The notes: generated by a model from the letters alone, not told the origin. A stretch of 64,000 nt of DNA from Bacteroidota bacterium (GCA_023429375.1 JAEYVY010000016.1:1-64000), one strand, 5' to 3'. Positions 42,300-51,518 are shown, counted from the stretch's first letter. Numbers and translations are program-made.

Positions 42300-42827
42300 A
42301 TGGCAATTATAAAATCTGTGAGGGGATTCACCCCCAAAATCGGCGAAGACACGTATCTGGCCGATAATGCGGCTATCATCGGCGATGTTGAAATTGGTTC
42401 AGGATGTAGTATTTGGTTTAGTACCGTATTAAGGGGCGATGTCAACTCAATCAGGATTGGTAACGGAGTCAATATCCAAGACGGCTCTGTACTTCATACG
42501 CTCTATCAGAAATCAACGATCGAGATTGGCAATGACGTGTCGGTGGGACATAATGTAACGATTCATGGTGCTAAAATCTGTGATGGTGCGCTAATTGGTA
42601 TGGGATCGGTCGTACTCGACCATGTAGTGGTAGGCGAAGGGGCAATTATCGCTGCGGGTTCTGTTGTGCTAAGCAATACGATTGTTGAGCCGGGAAGTAT
42701 CTATGCCGGAGTACCAGCCAAATTTGTAAAAAAAGTAGATCCTACTCAAGCACAGGAAATAAACCAGCGCATTGCAAAGAACTATCATATGTATGCATCC
42801 TGGTATAAGGAGGAACCATCTGAATGA
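42300..42827 (+). CDS. Gamma carbonic anhydrase family protein
   Basis: A left-handed beta-helix protein of 175 residues. Hexapeptide repeats (IGDVEIG, IRIGNG, IEIGND, ICDGALIGMG, VVGEGAII) fill the centre. The three zinc His of the family appear to be present: DGSVLHTL and SVGHNVTIHG. The C-terminal helix, from QAQEINQRIAKNYHMYASWY, packs along the helix. Many such proteins (YrdA/PaaY type) have weak or no carbonic anhydrase activity, so the function is not certain. The end overlaps the serine hydrolase gene by 4 bases. Confidence 0.92.
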   Translation: MAIIKSVRGFTPKIGEDTYLADNAAIIGDVEIGSGCSIWFSTVLRGDVNSIRIGNGVNIQDGSVLHTLYQKSTIEIGNDVSVGHNVTIHGAKICDGALIGMGSVVLDHVVVGEGAIIAAGSVVLSNTIVEPGSIYAGVPAKFVKKVDPTQAQEINQRIAKNYHMYASWYKEEPSE

Positions 42828-43978
42828 AAAAATGGGTCATAGGAGCCTTATTGGTCGCAGGTTGTTTAGGTGCATTACTCTTTCTGCCTTCCAATTATTA
42901 CTTGCGGAAAGCGTTAGTGCATCTTACACCTAAGATAGACCAATATTCGATTTTCGAAAACAGAACAGTAAAGGCGGGTAATCCCGTTCCCTGGCAACTA
43001 GCCCAGGAATACAATCAAGGAACGATTCCCGCTCACTTGCTCCCTGTGTTCGAAAAATATGGAACAGTGGCTTTTGTCGTAATCAAAGACAATCAGTTGC
43101 TGTTTGACTCCTATTGGCAAGATTATTCGTCATCGTCCCTGAGCAATTCGTTTTCGATGGCTAAGAGTATCGTTGCTTTAGCAGTAGGGTGTGCCATAGA
43201 CGATGGCTTCATTCGTAACGTTGATCAGCCGGTTAGTGACTTCATTCAGGGTTTCGACGGCTACGACGGGACAGTTTTAACCATCAAACATCTGCTCACA
43301 ATGAGTGCCGGTGTAGATTTTGAGGAAGCCTACACCTCTCCTTTTTCTCCTACAACAAAATTATATTACGGAAACGACCTAAGCGCTGTCACATTCCAAA
43401 TGAAGGCGATTGAGGAGCCGGGGGGCAATTTCGTTTATCAAAGTGGAGTTACTCAACTACTGGCTTTTGTACTTGAAAAAGCTACAGGTGAACGATTGGC
43501 AGATTATGTGTCTCGTAAACTTTGGACACCCATTCAAGCAGAGGAGAATGCCCTTTGGAGTTTAGACGAAAAGGATGGTATGGAAAAAGCATACTGCTGC
43601 TTCAATAGTAACGCTCGTGATTTTGCCCGTTTCGGTCAATTGCTACTAAACAAAGGGTATTGGAATTACACAAAAGTAATTTCTATGGAGTTCCTCGAAG
43701 AAGCTACTACGCCTGATTCATCTCTGGTATTTGCCGAATACAATGAACCTAATCATTACTACGGCTATCAATACTGGATATTGAACTACCGGCATATGCA
43801 AATACCTTATATGCGTGGAATACTTGGGCAATATGTTTTTGTTTTACCTCAATTAAATGCCGTCATCGTTCGTTTAGGCAAAAAAAGAAGTGAGTCAAGA
43901 ACTGCTCAACATTATCCGGACGATATAGACGTCTGGTTGGAAGCCGGCATTTCAATTATTAATCAATTAACTCAATAA
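42824..43978 (+). CDS. Serine hydrolase, class C beta-lactamase fold
   Basis: A membrane-anchored or lipid-anchored hydrolase of 384 residues. The N-terminus MKKWVIGALLVAGCLGALLFLP is hydrophobic, with LVAGC as a possible lipobox. The catalytic pair is SMAK (Ser111, Lys114), and the Tyr motif is probably YQSG near 205. Proteins of this type include 6-aminohexanoate-oligomer hydrolase-like and penicillin-binding-like esterases; drug resistance cannot be inferred. It is translationally coupled to the gamma carbonic anhydrase gene. Confidence 0.87.
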   Translation: MKKWVIGALLVAGCLGALLFLPSNYYLRKALVHLTPKIDQYSIFENRTVKAGNPVPWQLAQEYNQGTIPAHLLPVFEKYGTVAFVVIKDNQLLFDSYWQDYSSSSLSNSFSMAKSIVALAVGCAIDDGFIRNVDQPVSDFIQGFDGYDGTVLTIKHLLTMSAGVDFEEAYTSPFSPTTKLYYGNDLSAVTFQMKAIEEPGGNFVYQSGVTQLLAFVLEKATGERLADYVSRKLWTPIQAEENALWSLDEKDGMEKAYCCFNSNARDFARFGQLLLNKGYWNYTKVISMEFLEEATTPDSSLVFAEYNEPNHYYGYQYWILNYRHMQIPYMRGILGQYVFVLPQLNAVIVRLGKKRSESRTAQHYPDDIDVWLEAGISIINQLTQ

Positions 43979-43994
43979 TAACACATTTAGAATA

Positions 43995-45125
43995 ATGCGT
44001 ATTTTAAACATTTCCTTAGTTTCAGTTTTAGTATTTCTATTTTTTACAGCATGCCATGGTCAACCGAGAAAAAGCAAGCAAGCAATTAGCTATGATGAAC
44101 CCGTTCGGTTTGCACCTCCCACGTATGTTTGTTACCAATTAAACTCACCCATCTCTATAGATGGAAAGCTTAGCCCGGGAGAATGGGATCAAATTCCCTG
44201 GACTACTGATTTTACGGATATTGAAGGAGACAAACGTCCTGCTCCCTATCTGCAAACTCGAGCAAAGATGGCCTATGACAGTTGCGGAATGTATTTTGCT
44301 GCACTCCTGGAGGAGCCTCACGTATGGGCAACAATTACACAGCACGATGCGGTAATCTTTCATGATAACGATTTTGAGATATTCCTCAACCCTTCGGGCG
44401 ATACACATAACTACCTAGAATATGAGGTGAATGCACTGGGTACGGTTTGGGATCTTTACTTATCAAAGCCATATCGTGACGGTCCGGCCGTACTGAACAA
44501 TTGGGAGTTTATGGGAATGAAGTCAGCTGTCAGCGTAGATGGAACCCTCAACAACCCCAACGATACAGACAAGTCATGGAGTGTTGAAGTATTCATCCCT
44601 TGGGAATCAATATATCAACCTATTCGTCACACAAAAGTCCCTGAGGCAGGTGAACAGATACGTGTCAATTTCTCACGTGTTCAATGGACTACCACCGTCG
44701 AGAATGGTCAGTACAAGAAAATCCCAATGCCGGGAGAAGAGAAAATCAGAGAACACAACTGGGTATGGGCCCCAACCGGTGTAATCGATATCCATCGTCC
44801 TGAATTTTGGGGGGTTGTTCAATTTGCTGGAGTAAAAGCCGGTGAAACAGAGGTGTCATTCGCCATGAATCCGGATGAAGATGCTAAGTGGATACTTCGT
44901 AACCTATACTACCGCCAAGGACAGTATCGCAGGACCTTTGAGCAATATGCAACCCAACCGTCAGACTTACAGATTAACGAGGTTTGCAGCCAAGAACTAG
45001 CTAAGGATATTCGAATTTACACCACTCCATCGGCATACGAAATTGTTATGCCCTATAATGATAAGGTATGGCATATCCGTCAAGATGGATTGGTTTGGTC
45101 TACTGCCGGAGATTTAAATAAATAA
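43995..45125 (+). CDS. CBM9-like domain lipoprotein
   Basis: A predicted surface or periplasmic lipoprotein of 376 residues. Signal MRILNISLVSVLVFLFFTACHG with lipobox FTAC. The main domain (about 50-260) is a carbohydrate-binding family 9-like beta-sandwich: ISIDGKLSPGEWDQIPWTTDF, MAYDSCGMYFAALLEEP, HDNDFEIFLNP and SWSVEVFIPWESI. Such proteins in Bacteroidetes often bind sugars, but no glycan-degradation genes are near. Its last 12 bases overlap the converging zupT gene. Confidence 0.87.
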   Translation: MRILNISLVSVLVFLFFTACHGQPRKSKQAISYDEPVRFAPPTYVCYQLNSPISIDGKLSPGEWDQIPWTTDFTDIEGDKRPAPYLQTRAKMAYDSCGMYFAALLEEPHVWATITQHDAVIFHDNDFEIFLNPSGDTHNYLEYEVNALGTVWDLYLSKPYRDGPAVLNNWEFMGMKSAVSVDGTLNNPNDTDKSWSVEVFIPWESIYQPIRHTKVPEAGEQIRVNFSRVQWTTTVENGQYKKIPMPGEEKIREHNWVWAPTGVIDIHRPEFWGVVQFAGVKAGETEVSFAMNPDEDAKWILRNLYYRQGQYRRTFEQYATQPSDLQINEVCSQELAKDIRIYTTPSAYEIVMPYNDKVWHIRQDGLVWSTAGDLNK

Positions 45126-45911
45126 GAATAAGCTTAAAGCCATGGTGATCATCCCTCCTATCAACCCAACGATAGACAGGTGGTGCTCACCATACTTTTG
45201 TGCGCTCGGCAACAATTCGTCCATCGAGATAAATACCATGATACCGGATACGGCAGCTAAGATAAAGGCATTCAATGCCGGAGTCCAAAATGGCATCAAG
45301 ATCAGAAATCCGAATAAAGCTCCTACAGGCTCGGCCATACCTGACAACAAAGACAACCAAAATGCTTTTTTCTTATTGCCTGTGGCATGATAGATAGGGA
45401 CAGATACGGCAATCCCTTCCGGTATATTATGGATAGCAATAGCAAAAGTAATAGGCAAGGCCACTTCCAGACTGTTCAGTGCCGAAGTAAATGTAGCGAT
45501 ACCTTCCGGAAAGTTATGAATCCCAATTGATAAGGCAACCAACATACCGGTCTTTTTGAGTCCCGTCTGTTTCTTCTCTAACTCCTCAACATTGTGCATT
45601 TCATGAGGGTTCTTATCTTCCGGGATAATAAAGTCAATTAAACTAATCATCGCCATACCACCAAAAAACGCTAACAACATATAAAGAACACCGAGGCGTG
45701 TACCAAATGATGCTACCAAGCTTTCTTTAGCATCAGGCATCATTTCCATAAATGACACATAAATCATCACCCCGGCAGAGAACCCAAGGGCTGTAGATAA
45801 AAACTTAGTATTTGTTCGTTTGGTAAAAAAAGCCAATACGCTACCTATACCGGTCGATAAACCGGCTATAAGGGTTAATCCAAAAGCGAGTAAAATTGTA
45901 TGAACATCCAT
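45114..45911 (-). CDS. zupT: ZIP family metal transporter (ZupT-like)
   Basis: An inner-membrane importer of zinc or other divalent metals, 265 residues with eight helices. The metal-site motifs are SIGIHNFPEGIATF in helix 4 and AIAIHNIPEGIAVS in helix 5, both ZupT-type HNxPEG. The longest frame begins at 46040, but its extra 43 residues overlap the divergent sigma-factor gene and have no membrane character; MDVHTILLAFG at 45911 is the likely start. The stop overlaps the CBM9-like gene by 12 bases. Confidence 0.92.
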   Translation of the reverse strand: MDVHTILLAFGLTLIAGLSTGIGSVLAFFTKRTNTKFLSTALGFSAGVMIYVSFMEMMPDAKESLVASFGTRLGVLYMLLAFFGGMAMISLIDFIIPEDKNPHEMHNVEELEKKQTGLKKTGMLVALSIGIHNFPEGIATFTSALNSLEVALPITFAIAIHNIPEGIAVSVPIYHATGNKKKAFWLSLLSGMAEPVGALFGFLILMPFWTPALNAFILAAVSGIMVFISMDELLPSAQKYGEHHLSIVGLIGGMITMALSLFLFI

Positions 45912-45928
45912 GAATTTAAATGTTTGAA

Positions 45929-45936
45929 CAAAATTA
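45929..45936 (-). promoter_or_regulatory. -7 element of zupT
   Basis: TAATTTTG on the minus strand, 18 bases before the zupT start. It lies only 38 bases from the start of the divergent sigma factor gene, so the two promoters must overlap or abut. Confidence 0.42.
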
Positions 45937-45973
45937 GAAAGTTTTTTAATATATTTACTCGAAAATAGGAAGT

Positions 45974-46525
45974 ATGCAGCAAATACCTGATGATGAAATA
46001 TTGAAGAAGCTCCAGTCTCCGGAGCAAAGACGTGCCGCATTTACTCTGATTGTCAACCAATACAGCGAAAAACTATATTGGCATATACGTAAGATGGTAC
46101 TCAATCATGACGATGCAAATGATTTATTGCAAAACACCTTTCTAAAGGCATGGAGCAACATTGATTCATTCAGAGGAGAGTCTCTCCTTTCCACATGGTT
46201 ATACCGGATTGCCATTAATGAATGTATTACATTTTTGAACAAACAACGTGCCCTGAATAATATCTCTATTGATGATACGGATGTCTTCCTTTTAGAACGT
46301 CTGAAAGGTGATTCTTTCTTTGATGGGGATGCGGTACAAATGAAATTGCAAGAAGCGATATTATCTCTGCCTGAAAAACAACGCATCGTTTTTACGATGA
46401 AATACTTTGATGAGATGAAATATGAGGAAATGTCAGAGATTTTAAATACCTCTGTCGGTGCACTCAAAGCCTCGTATCATCATGCCTCAAAAAAAGTCGA
46501 GGAGTTTTTAACAAAAGATGTTTAA
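45974..46525 (+). CDS. ECF-type RNA polymerase sigma factor
   Basis: A 183-residue extracytoplasmic-function sigma factor. Region 2 (about 20-90) shows NQYSEKLYWHIRKMVLNHDDANDLLQNTFLKAW and GESLLSTWLYRIAINEC. Region 4 (about 125-180) shows LPEKQRIVFTMKYFDEMKYEEMSEIL and an HTH ending in VGALKASYHHASKKVEEFL. The two genes downstream (a membrane protein and a periplasmic Spy-like protein) are in the right place to be its regulators. It is divergent from zupT. Confidence 0.94.
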   Translation: MQQIPDDEILKKLQSPEQRRAAFTLIVNQYSEKLYWHIRKMVLNHDDANDLLQNTFLKAWSNIDSFRGESLLSTWLYRIAINECITFLNKQRALNNISIDDTDVFLLERLKGDSFFDGDAVQMKLQEAILSLPEKQRIVFTMKYFDEMKYEEMSEILNTSVGALKASYHHASKKVEEFLTKDV

Positions 46526-46568
46526 ACCTTTTAAGAGTAAGTTAGTCTAACAACAAAAAAGCAGAATA

Positions 46569-46967
46569 ATGGGAGAAAATCGACACAATTTAGAAAATTT
46601 GAAAGGCAAAAATCCGTTCCTTGTGCCTGAAGGCTATATGGAAGGATTAACTGAGCGCATCATGAGCCAGTTGCCTGAAGAAACCTTGTGCGATAAAAAA
46701 TCGCTTCGAACCCCAATCATTACTCGTCTTCGTCCGTGGATTGCCATAGCTTCTGCCGTTGCAGGTATTGCATTTTTTATCAATGTTTTTATCGGCTTAG
46801 ACAATCAAACAGACAATTACAAGATGGACTCTCTTCGTGTGCAATCGCAAGTTTCTTCCGAGTCCATGTCTGAAATGTTGAGTAACCTTGACGAGGATTA
46901 TATTGAGTATTTGGAATCTCAATACTCCGATTATATTTTGGAAGAGGAGATGGCCAAATCCGAATAA
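46569..46967 (+). CDS. Single-pass membrane protein, candidate anti-sigma factor
   Basis: A 132-residue protein with one membrane helix (about 58-80, WIAIASAVAGIAFFINVFIG). The N-terminal 55 residues would be cytoplasmic and start GENRHNLENLKGKNPFLVPEGYMEGL, a pattern common in Bacteroidetes proteins encoded after ECF sigma genes. The C-terminal part is acidic. Position and topology suggest an anti-sigma factor, but no ZAS or other named anti-sigma motif is visible, so this is inference. 43 bases after the sigma gene. Confidence 0.7.
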   Translation: MGENRHNLENLKGKNPFLVPEGYMEGLTERIMSQLPEETLCDKKSLRTPIITRLRPWIAIASAVAGIAFFINVFIGLDNQTDNYKMDSLRVQSQVSSESMSEMLSNLDEDYIEYLESQYSDYILEEEMAKSE

Positions 46968-47015
46968 AATGTTTATTTATCCGACCGTATTGAATATTTT
47001 TGTAAATTAATTTGT

Positions 47016-47468
47016 ATGTATAAAATATTTATTATTACATTTGTTTCGCTTGCGTCTATGCTTTCGGGCTCAATATTTGCTCAGCAAAGGCAACAAGGAC
47101 GCACATTTGATAAAGAGGCATTTATTGAAAGAAGAAATGCTTTCTTAATTAAAGAGATAGGTCTAACATCTGAAGAAACCGCAAAATTCATCCCATTATA
47201 TAATGAGTTTCAAGGTAAAAAATTTGAAGCGGGACAACGATGCAGACATCTTACCAGAGAAATCCGTAAGAATAAGCAAGCGACTGCTGCTGACTACACG
47301 AATGTAGTAAACGAATGTGTAGAAGTAAAGCAAAAGGAAGCAAAGCTTGAAAAAGAATATTATGAGAGATTCAAAACCATACTCTCACCCGAAAAACTTT
47401 ATAAACTGAACACAGCAGAATATCGTTTTGCTCGTGAATTTATGAAGGGACCAGGGGATAAGAAATAA
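47016..47468 (+). CDS. Periplasmic helical protein, Spy/CpxP/CnrX-like
   Basis: A secreted protein of 150 residues with signal MYKIFIITFVSLASMLSGSIFAQQ. The mature part is predicted to be helical: KEAFIERRNAFLIKEIGLTSEETAKFIPLYNEFQ resembles the LTxxQ hairpin of Spy/CpxP, and LSPEKLYKL near 126 is the second LTPEQ-like copy. Relatives are envelope chaperones or metal sensors (CnrX, ZraP). It is the third gene of the sigma-factor cluster and has a terminator downstream. Confidence 0.72.
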   Translation: MYKIFIITFVSLASMLSGSIFAQQRQQGRTFDKEAFIERRNAFLIKEIGLTSEETAKFIPLYNEFQGKKFEAGQRCRHLTREIRKNKQATAADYTNVVNECVEVKQKEAKLEKEYYERFKTILSPEKLYKLNTAEYRFAREFMKGPGDKK

Positions 47469-47544
47469 TACAAAAATTGATAAAAATACTATATCATTAT
47501 TTGTGTTTTTTGTTTAGATTTAGTTTTGGCGTTTAAGTTAAGGG

Positions 47545-47580
47545 AGGGGTAACGACGTGATGTCGGTTCCCCTTTTGTTT
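47545..47580 (+). terminator. Terminator of the ECF sigma cluster
   Basis: AGGGG...CGAC (47545-47555) folds back on GTCG...CCCCT (47561-47573) with small internal mismatches and is followed by TTTTGTTTT. It lies between the Spy-like gene and the converging mazG gene. Confidence 0.65.
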
Positions 47581-48365
47581 TATAACCCTTTAGACTTTGC
47601 TTCATCCCAGATCTTATCCATTTCTTCAAGTGTCATGGATTTCAACGAACGGCCTTCCTTAATCGTATGTTCTTCGAGGTAATTGAAACGACGAATAAAC
47701 TTCTGATTGGTACGTTCCAATGCGTTATCCGGATTTATCTTATACAAACGGGCTGCATTGATTAGGCTAAAGAATAAATCGCCAAACTCGCCTTCCATCT
47801 TATCACTGTCCATCTTGTCAATTTCAGACTTCAGCTCCGTAAATTCTTCCAACACTTTATCCCAAACCTGCGAACGTTCTTCCCAATCAAATCCTACATT
47901 ACGCGCTTTGTCTTGAATGCGGTGCGCTTTGACCAGAGAAGGCAATGAAGCAGGAACTCCTTCAAGCACAGTTTTATTTCCCCCATTCTCCTTGAGCTTC
48001 AACTCTTCCCAGTTTTGCTCTACCTTTTGACTGGTTTCGGCTACCGTATCTCCAAAGATATGCGGGTGACGAAAAATTAGTTTTTGGCACAGGCTATCGC
48101 ATACATCCTTGATATCGAATGCTTCCTTTTCTGAACCTATCTTAGCATAGAAGACCACATGTAGCAGCAAATCGCCAAGCTCTTTCTTAATCGCTGTATT
48201 ATCATCCCGCATGATGGCATCACACAGCTCATACGTTTCTTCGATTGTATTCGTGCGCAAACTTTCGTTAGTCTGCTTCTTGTCCCAAGGGCATTTTTCC
48301 CTTAGTTCATCCATGATATCTAAAAGCCGCCCGAAGGCGGCCATTTGTTCTTCTCTATTACTCAT
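47580..48365 (-). CDS. mazG: Nucleoside triphosphate pyrophosphohydrolase MazG
   Basis: Hydrolyses NTPs and dNTPs to monophosphates, removing damaged nucleotides and affecting ppGpp levels. The 261 residues form the two-domain MazG: the N-terminal domain has LREKCPWDKKQTNESLRTNTIEETYEL (EExxE metal site) and ELGDLLLHVVF; the C-terminal half has EEFTELKSEID and GEFGDLFFSLINAAR. The start overlaps the end of dsbD by 4 bases, so it is last in the rluA-dsbD-mazG operon. Confidence 0.95.
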   Translation of the reverse strand: MSNREEQMAAFGRLLDIMDELREKCPWDKKQTNESLRTNTIEETYELCDAIMRDDNTAIKKELGDLLLHVVFYAKIGSEKEAFDIKDVCDSLCQKLIFRHPHIFGDTVAETSQKVEQNWEELKLKENGGNKTVLEGVPASLPSLVKAHRIQDKARNVGFDWEERSQVWDKVLEEFTELKSEIDKMDSDKMEGEFGDLFFSLINAARLYKINPDNALERTNQKFIRRFNYLEEHTIKEGRSLKSMTLEEMDKIWDEAKSKGL

Positions 48366-50419
48366 CTATTCTTGAAATTAGATAATCCCTCCTGCAGGAA
48401 CTGAATGTATTTATTTACATCTTCATCATAAGCATATGACGAATTCAACGGTTTACCTTCGGCATCTAGCAATACATAGAATGGCTGTGCATTGGCTCCG
48501 AATTTACTTCGCTGCAGATAACTCCACTTATCTCCTACCGTCTTCAGTTTACGCGTTTTTCCATGCTCATTTATCTCGATTACTTCCGGCAAACTTGTTT
48601 TATCATCGACCATCAAGGTGATTAGAACATAGTCGTTTTCAATGATATTCTTCACCTTTGGATCTGTCCATACAGACGCTTCCATCTTACGACAGTTCAC
48701 ACATCCATAACCTGAGAAATCAATCATTACCGGTTTATTAACCCGTTTGGCATAAGCCATACCGGTCTCAAAATCATCGAAATTGGCATGCACCTCATCT
48801 TCATACAGATTGAAATCCTGTGTATATAAAGGAGGAGCAAATGCACTGATTGACTTTAACGGAGCTCCCCATAAGCCTGGAATCATATACACGGCAAATG
48901 ACAGGGAGATGATGGCCATAAATAATCGGGGCACAGAAACATGTTTCAGTTCACTATCGTGGCTGAATCTGATTTTGCCTAACAGGTAAAATCCTAACAA
49001 AGCAAAAATCACAATCCAAAGCACCAAGAACACCTCACGGTCAAGTATTCGCCATCCATAGGCCAAATCGGCCACAGAAAGGAACTTAAGCGCTAAGGCT
49101 AATTCCAAGAATCCTAACACAACTTTTACGGAGTTCAACCAGCCACCAGATTTCGGCATACTCTGCAACATATTCGGAAATATGGCAAAAAAGGAGAACG
49201 GTATAGACAAAGCTAGGGCAAAACCAAACATGCCAATAGCCGGACCTACCGTACTTCCCATGGAAGCTGCCTGCACAAGTAAGGTTCCAATTATCGGACC
49301 GGTACAGGAGAATGAAACCAGCACGAGTGTGAACGACATAAAGAAGATGCTCAGTATTCCTGTAGTAGAATCTGCTTTGCTGTCTAATTTGCTGGTCCAA
49401 GAAGATGGAAGCACCATTTCGAATGCGCCAAAGAATGAGATGGCGAATACAACCAGCAATAAACAGAATAGTATATTAAAGATCGCATTTGTAGACAGGT
49501 CGTTCAAAGCACTTGCACCGAAAATACCCGTAATCAACAAGCCCATCAATAGGTAAATAACAATGATAGAAAGACCATAAGTTACCGCATCACGAATAGC
49601 TTTCTTGCGGTTTTTAGTACGTTTCAAGAAGAAACTGACCGTCATCGGAATCATTGGCCATACACAAGGTGTCAGCAACGCAATCAATCCACCAACAAAA
49701 CCAGCGAAAAAGATAAATAGCCAAGATGTGTCTGGTGCAGAAACGACCTTATCTCCATAAGCTTTCAGCTCATCAATAACCGGTGTCCATAATACGTCAG
49801 CTGATACCGGATTCTGCACCACCTGTGCATTCGCGTCATTCGTACTTGACAGATTTTCTTTCACGTTATTTGATGCAACAAGTTGCTCTACTACGTTATT
49901 CATCGTATCAGCAGACGCTTCTTCATCTGCTTCACTTTCTTCTGCCAGTTGGGCGCTGGTGATTGAAATATTCTTCTTATCGAAAGAGAAATCAACCCGG
50001 TCAGGAGGCAAACAAGTCTCGTCGTTGCAGACCATAAACTCTACTTCTCCACTCACCTTAAACTTCGCAGGATCGGTCACTTTCAGCTTCTGTCTGAATG
50101 ACACCTTATCGGCATACCAACGAAGGTTCATGGAAAACAATTCGTCATATACGGTTGTAGGAGCAACAGAGGCTATCGGGGTACCTATTAACTCTGCGCC
50201 CACAATCTTTTCAAAAGTAATGGAAGTCGACACTGGGCCACCTGCAGGCAGATTCATATCGTATAAATGCCACCCTCTATCAAGGGAAGCAGTAAACACA
50301 ATCTCTTTTTCCGGTTTTCCGGACTGTTCTAATTTTATATCCCACTTGGCCGGCGTAAGAATTTGTGCCTGTACACCCAGTGTTATAAGTAAGAATAGAA
50401 GGATAGAATGTATTTTCAT
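48362..50419 (-). CDS. dsbD: DsbD family thiol:disulfide interchange protein
   Basis: Carries electrons from cytoplasmic thioredoxin across the inner membrane to periplasmic thiols. The 685 residues start with signal MKIHSILLFLLITLGVQAQ. An N-terminal Ig-like domain (about 22-150) contains the pair C131-x4-C136 (FMVCNDETCLPP). The CcdA-like core of eight helices has its two Cys in LLTPCVWPMIP and VSFSCTGPIIG. The C-terminal thioredoxin domain has the active site YGCVNCRKME. All three redox centres are present. It is the middle gene between rluA and mazG. Confidence 0.94.
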   Translation of the reverse strand: MKIHSILLFLLITLGVQAQILTPAKWDIKLEQSGKPEKEIVFTASLDRGWHLYDMNLPAGGPVSTSITFEKIVGAELIGTPIASVAPTTVYDELFSMNLRWYADKVSFRQKLKVTDPAKFKVSGEVEFMVCNDETCLPPDRVDFSFDKKNISITSAQLAEESEADEEASADTMNNVVEQLVASNNVKENLSSTNDANAQVVQNPVSADVLWTPVIDELKAYGDKVVSAPDTSWLFIFFAGFVGGLIALLTPCVWPMIPMTVSFFLKRTKNRKKAIRDAVTYGLSIIVIYLLMGLLITGIFGASALNDLSTNAIFNILFCLLLVVFAISFFGAFEMVLPSSWTSKLDSKADSTTGILSIFFMSFTLVLVSFSCTGPIIGTLLVQAASMGSTVGPAIGMFGFALALSIPFSFFAIFPNMLQSMPKSGGWLNSVKVVLGFLELALALKFLSVADLAYGWRILDREVFLVLWIVIFALLGFYLLGKIRFSHDSELKHVSVPRLFMAIISLSFAVYMIPGLWGAPLKSISAFAPPLYTQDFNLYEDEVHANFDDFETGMAYAKRVNKPVMIDFSGYGCVNCRKMEASVWTDPKVKNIIENDYVLITLMVDDKTSLPEVIEINEHGKTRKLKTVGDKWSYLQRSKFGANAQPFYVLLDAEGKPLNSSYAYDEDVNKYIQFLQEGLSNFKNR

Positions 50420-50436
50420 AGATTTATTTGTTTGCT

Positions 50437-51354
50437 TTACTTCTTTACATACGGAAGAAACGTTGAAGGAATCGGTGTTTCAAAACACATCTCTTCATTT
50501 GTAACAGGATGAATAAAGAAAAGTTTATGTGCATGTAAGGCAACTCTTCCCAACGGATTGGTTTGCGCTCCGTATTTCACATCACCGGCCACGGGTACAC
50601 CCAATGCCGACAATCGTTCGCGTATCAGATTCTTATGTCCGGACTCCATTTTCAACTCAATGAGTGAATAGGTATTATTCGTTTTCAAGAGTTGGTAGCG
50701 CATGATTGTTTCAGTTCCACTATCCGCAGACGTGATATACACGTTAGACTGCACTTCGTTGGATGCAAAAGACATAAGCAAGTCGGTTTCTTTCTCCGGT
50801 TTACCTTCTACCAGCGCTATAAAGCTGCGATTGGTCATGATCGTATTCCAGTTGTTATGCAGCTGAGCCTGTATACCTTTGTTCTTTGCAAAAATCATCA
50901 AACCGGACACTTCTCGCTCCAATCTGTGAAGAATAAAAATCTTATTCCGTAAATCGGACTTTTTCACATAATCACTCAACAATTGATAGGCTGTCTTCTC
51001 TTTAACCTTTTGATTAGCGACAGATAACAAACCTTGTTTCTTGTTGACAATGATAACATACTCATCTTCCCAAACAATCTTAAGCATAGGATGATTAAAG
51101 ACAATCTTCCCCTTTCCATACGTAAGCTCTACCAAATCATTTGGAACAAGTGGCGTGTCGAACTGCGTGGTTGGTTGGCCATTGACAGAAACTTGACCTT
51201 TGCTTAAGAAGGATTTTATGGCAGTCTTACTATGTTCCTTTTCTAAGGATTTAAGAAGAAAGGGTAGTAATATATCTGCTTCAGTAACCGATAATCGCCT
51301 CATCCCTGGTTTTGCAGGTCTATATGGATTCTTTTTATTTGAACGTTGTCTCAT
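50437..51354 (-). CDS. RluA family pseudouridine synthase with Glu in place of catalytic Asp
   Basis: A 305-residue protein with an S4 RNA-binding domain (about 25-80; KSFLSKGQVSVNGQ) and the RluA catalytic fold. The key motif, normally HRLDxxTSG, reads HRLEREVSG: the catalytic Asp is Glu146 (codon GAG at 50917-50919), and the Thr is Val. The surrounding IVNKKQGLL, GLMIFAKN and GHKNLIRERLSALGVPVAGDVKYG are well conserved. The family's Asp is regarded as essential, so the protein may be inactive or altered and act mainly as an RNA binder. First gene of the operon with dsbD and mazG. Confidence 0.88.
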   Translation of the reverse strand: MRQRSNKKNPYRPAKPGMRRLSVTEADILLPFLLKSLEKEHSKTAIKSFLSKGQVSVNGQPTTQFDTPLVPNDLVELTYGKGKIVFNHPMLKIVWEDEYVIIVNKKQGLLSVANQKVKEKTAYQLLSDYVKKSDLRNKIFILHRLEREVSGLMIFAKNKGIQAQLHNNWNTIMTNRSFIALVEGKPEKETDLLMSFASNEVQSNVYITSADSGTETIMRYQLLKTNNTYSLIELKMESGHKNLIRERLSALGVPVAGDVKYGAQTNPLGRVALHAHKLFFIHPVTNEEMCFETPIPSTFLPYVKK

Positions 51355-51374
51355 CTATAATAATGTATTTTACA

Positions 51375-51406
51375 CAAAGATAGGGGCATTTAAGCAACAC
51401 AGCAAA
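51375..51406 (-). promoter_or_regulatory. Promoter of the rluA-dsbD-mazG operon
   Basis: TTTG (51406-51403), 20 bases, then TATCTTTG (51382-51375) on the minus strand. Leader of about 15 bases. Confidence 0.7.
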
Positions 51407-51518
51407 CCTAGTTTCATTTTTTAGTGAAACACGACGTATTATAACAATCTTTAAAAGTCAGTCGCCCTTTCCCTATCTTTCAATAAAAAGACCGAGAAGA
51501 AATGTCAAAAGGACACCT

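Noticed and set aside
42824..43978. Beta-lactamase conferring antibiotic resistance
   Set aside because: The class C fold and SxxK motif are shared by many esterases and peptidases; sequence and context give no support for resistance.
45912..46040. N-terminal extension of the ZIP transporter
   Set aside because: The extra 43 codons overlap the divergent sigma-factor gene and contain neither a signal nor a membrane segment typical of ZupT.
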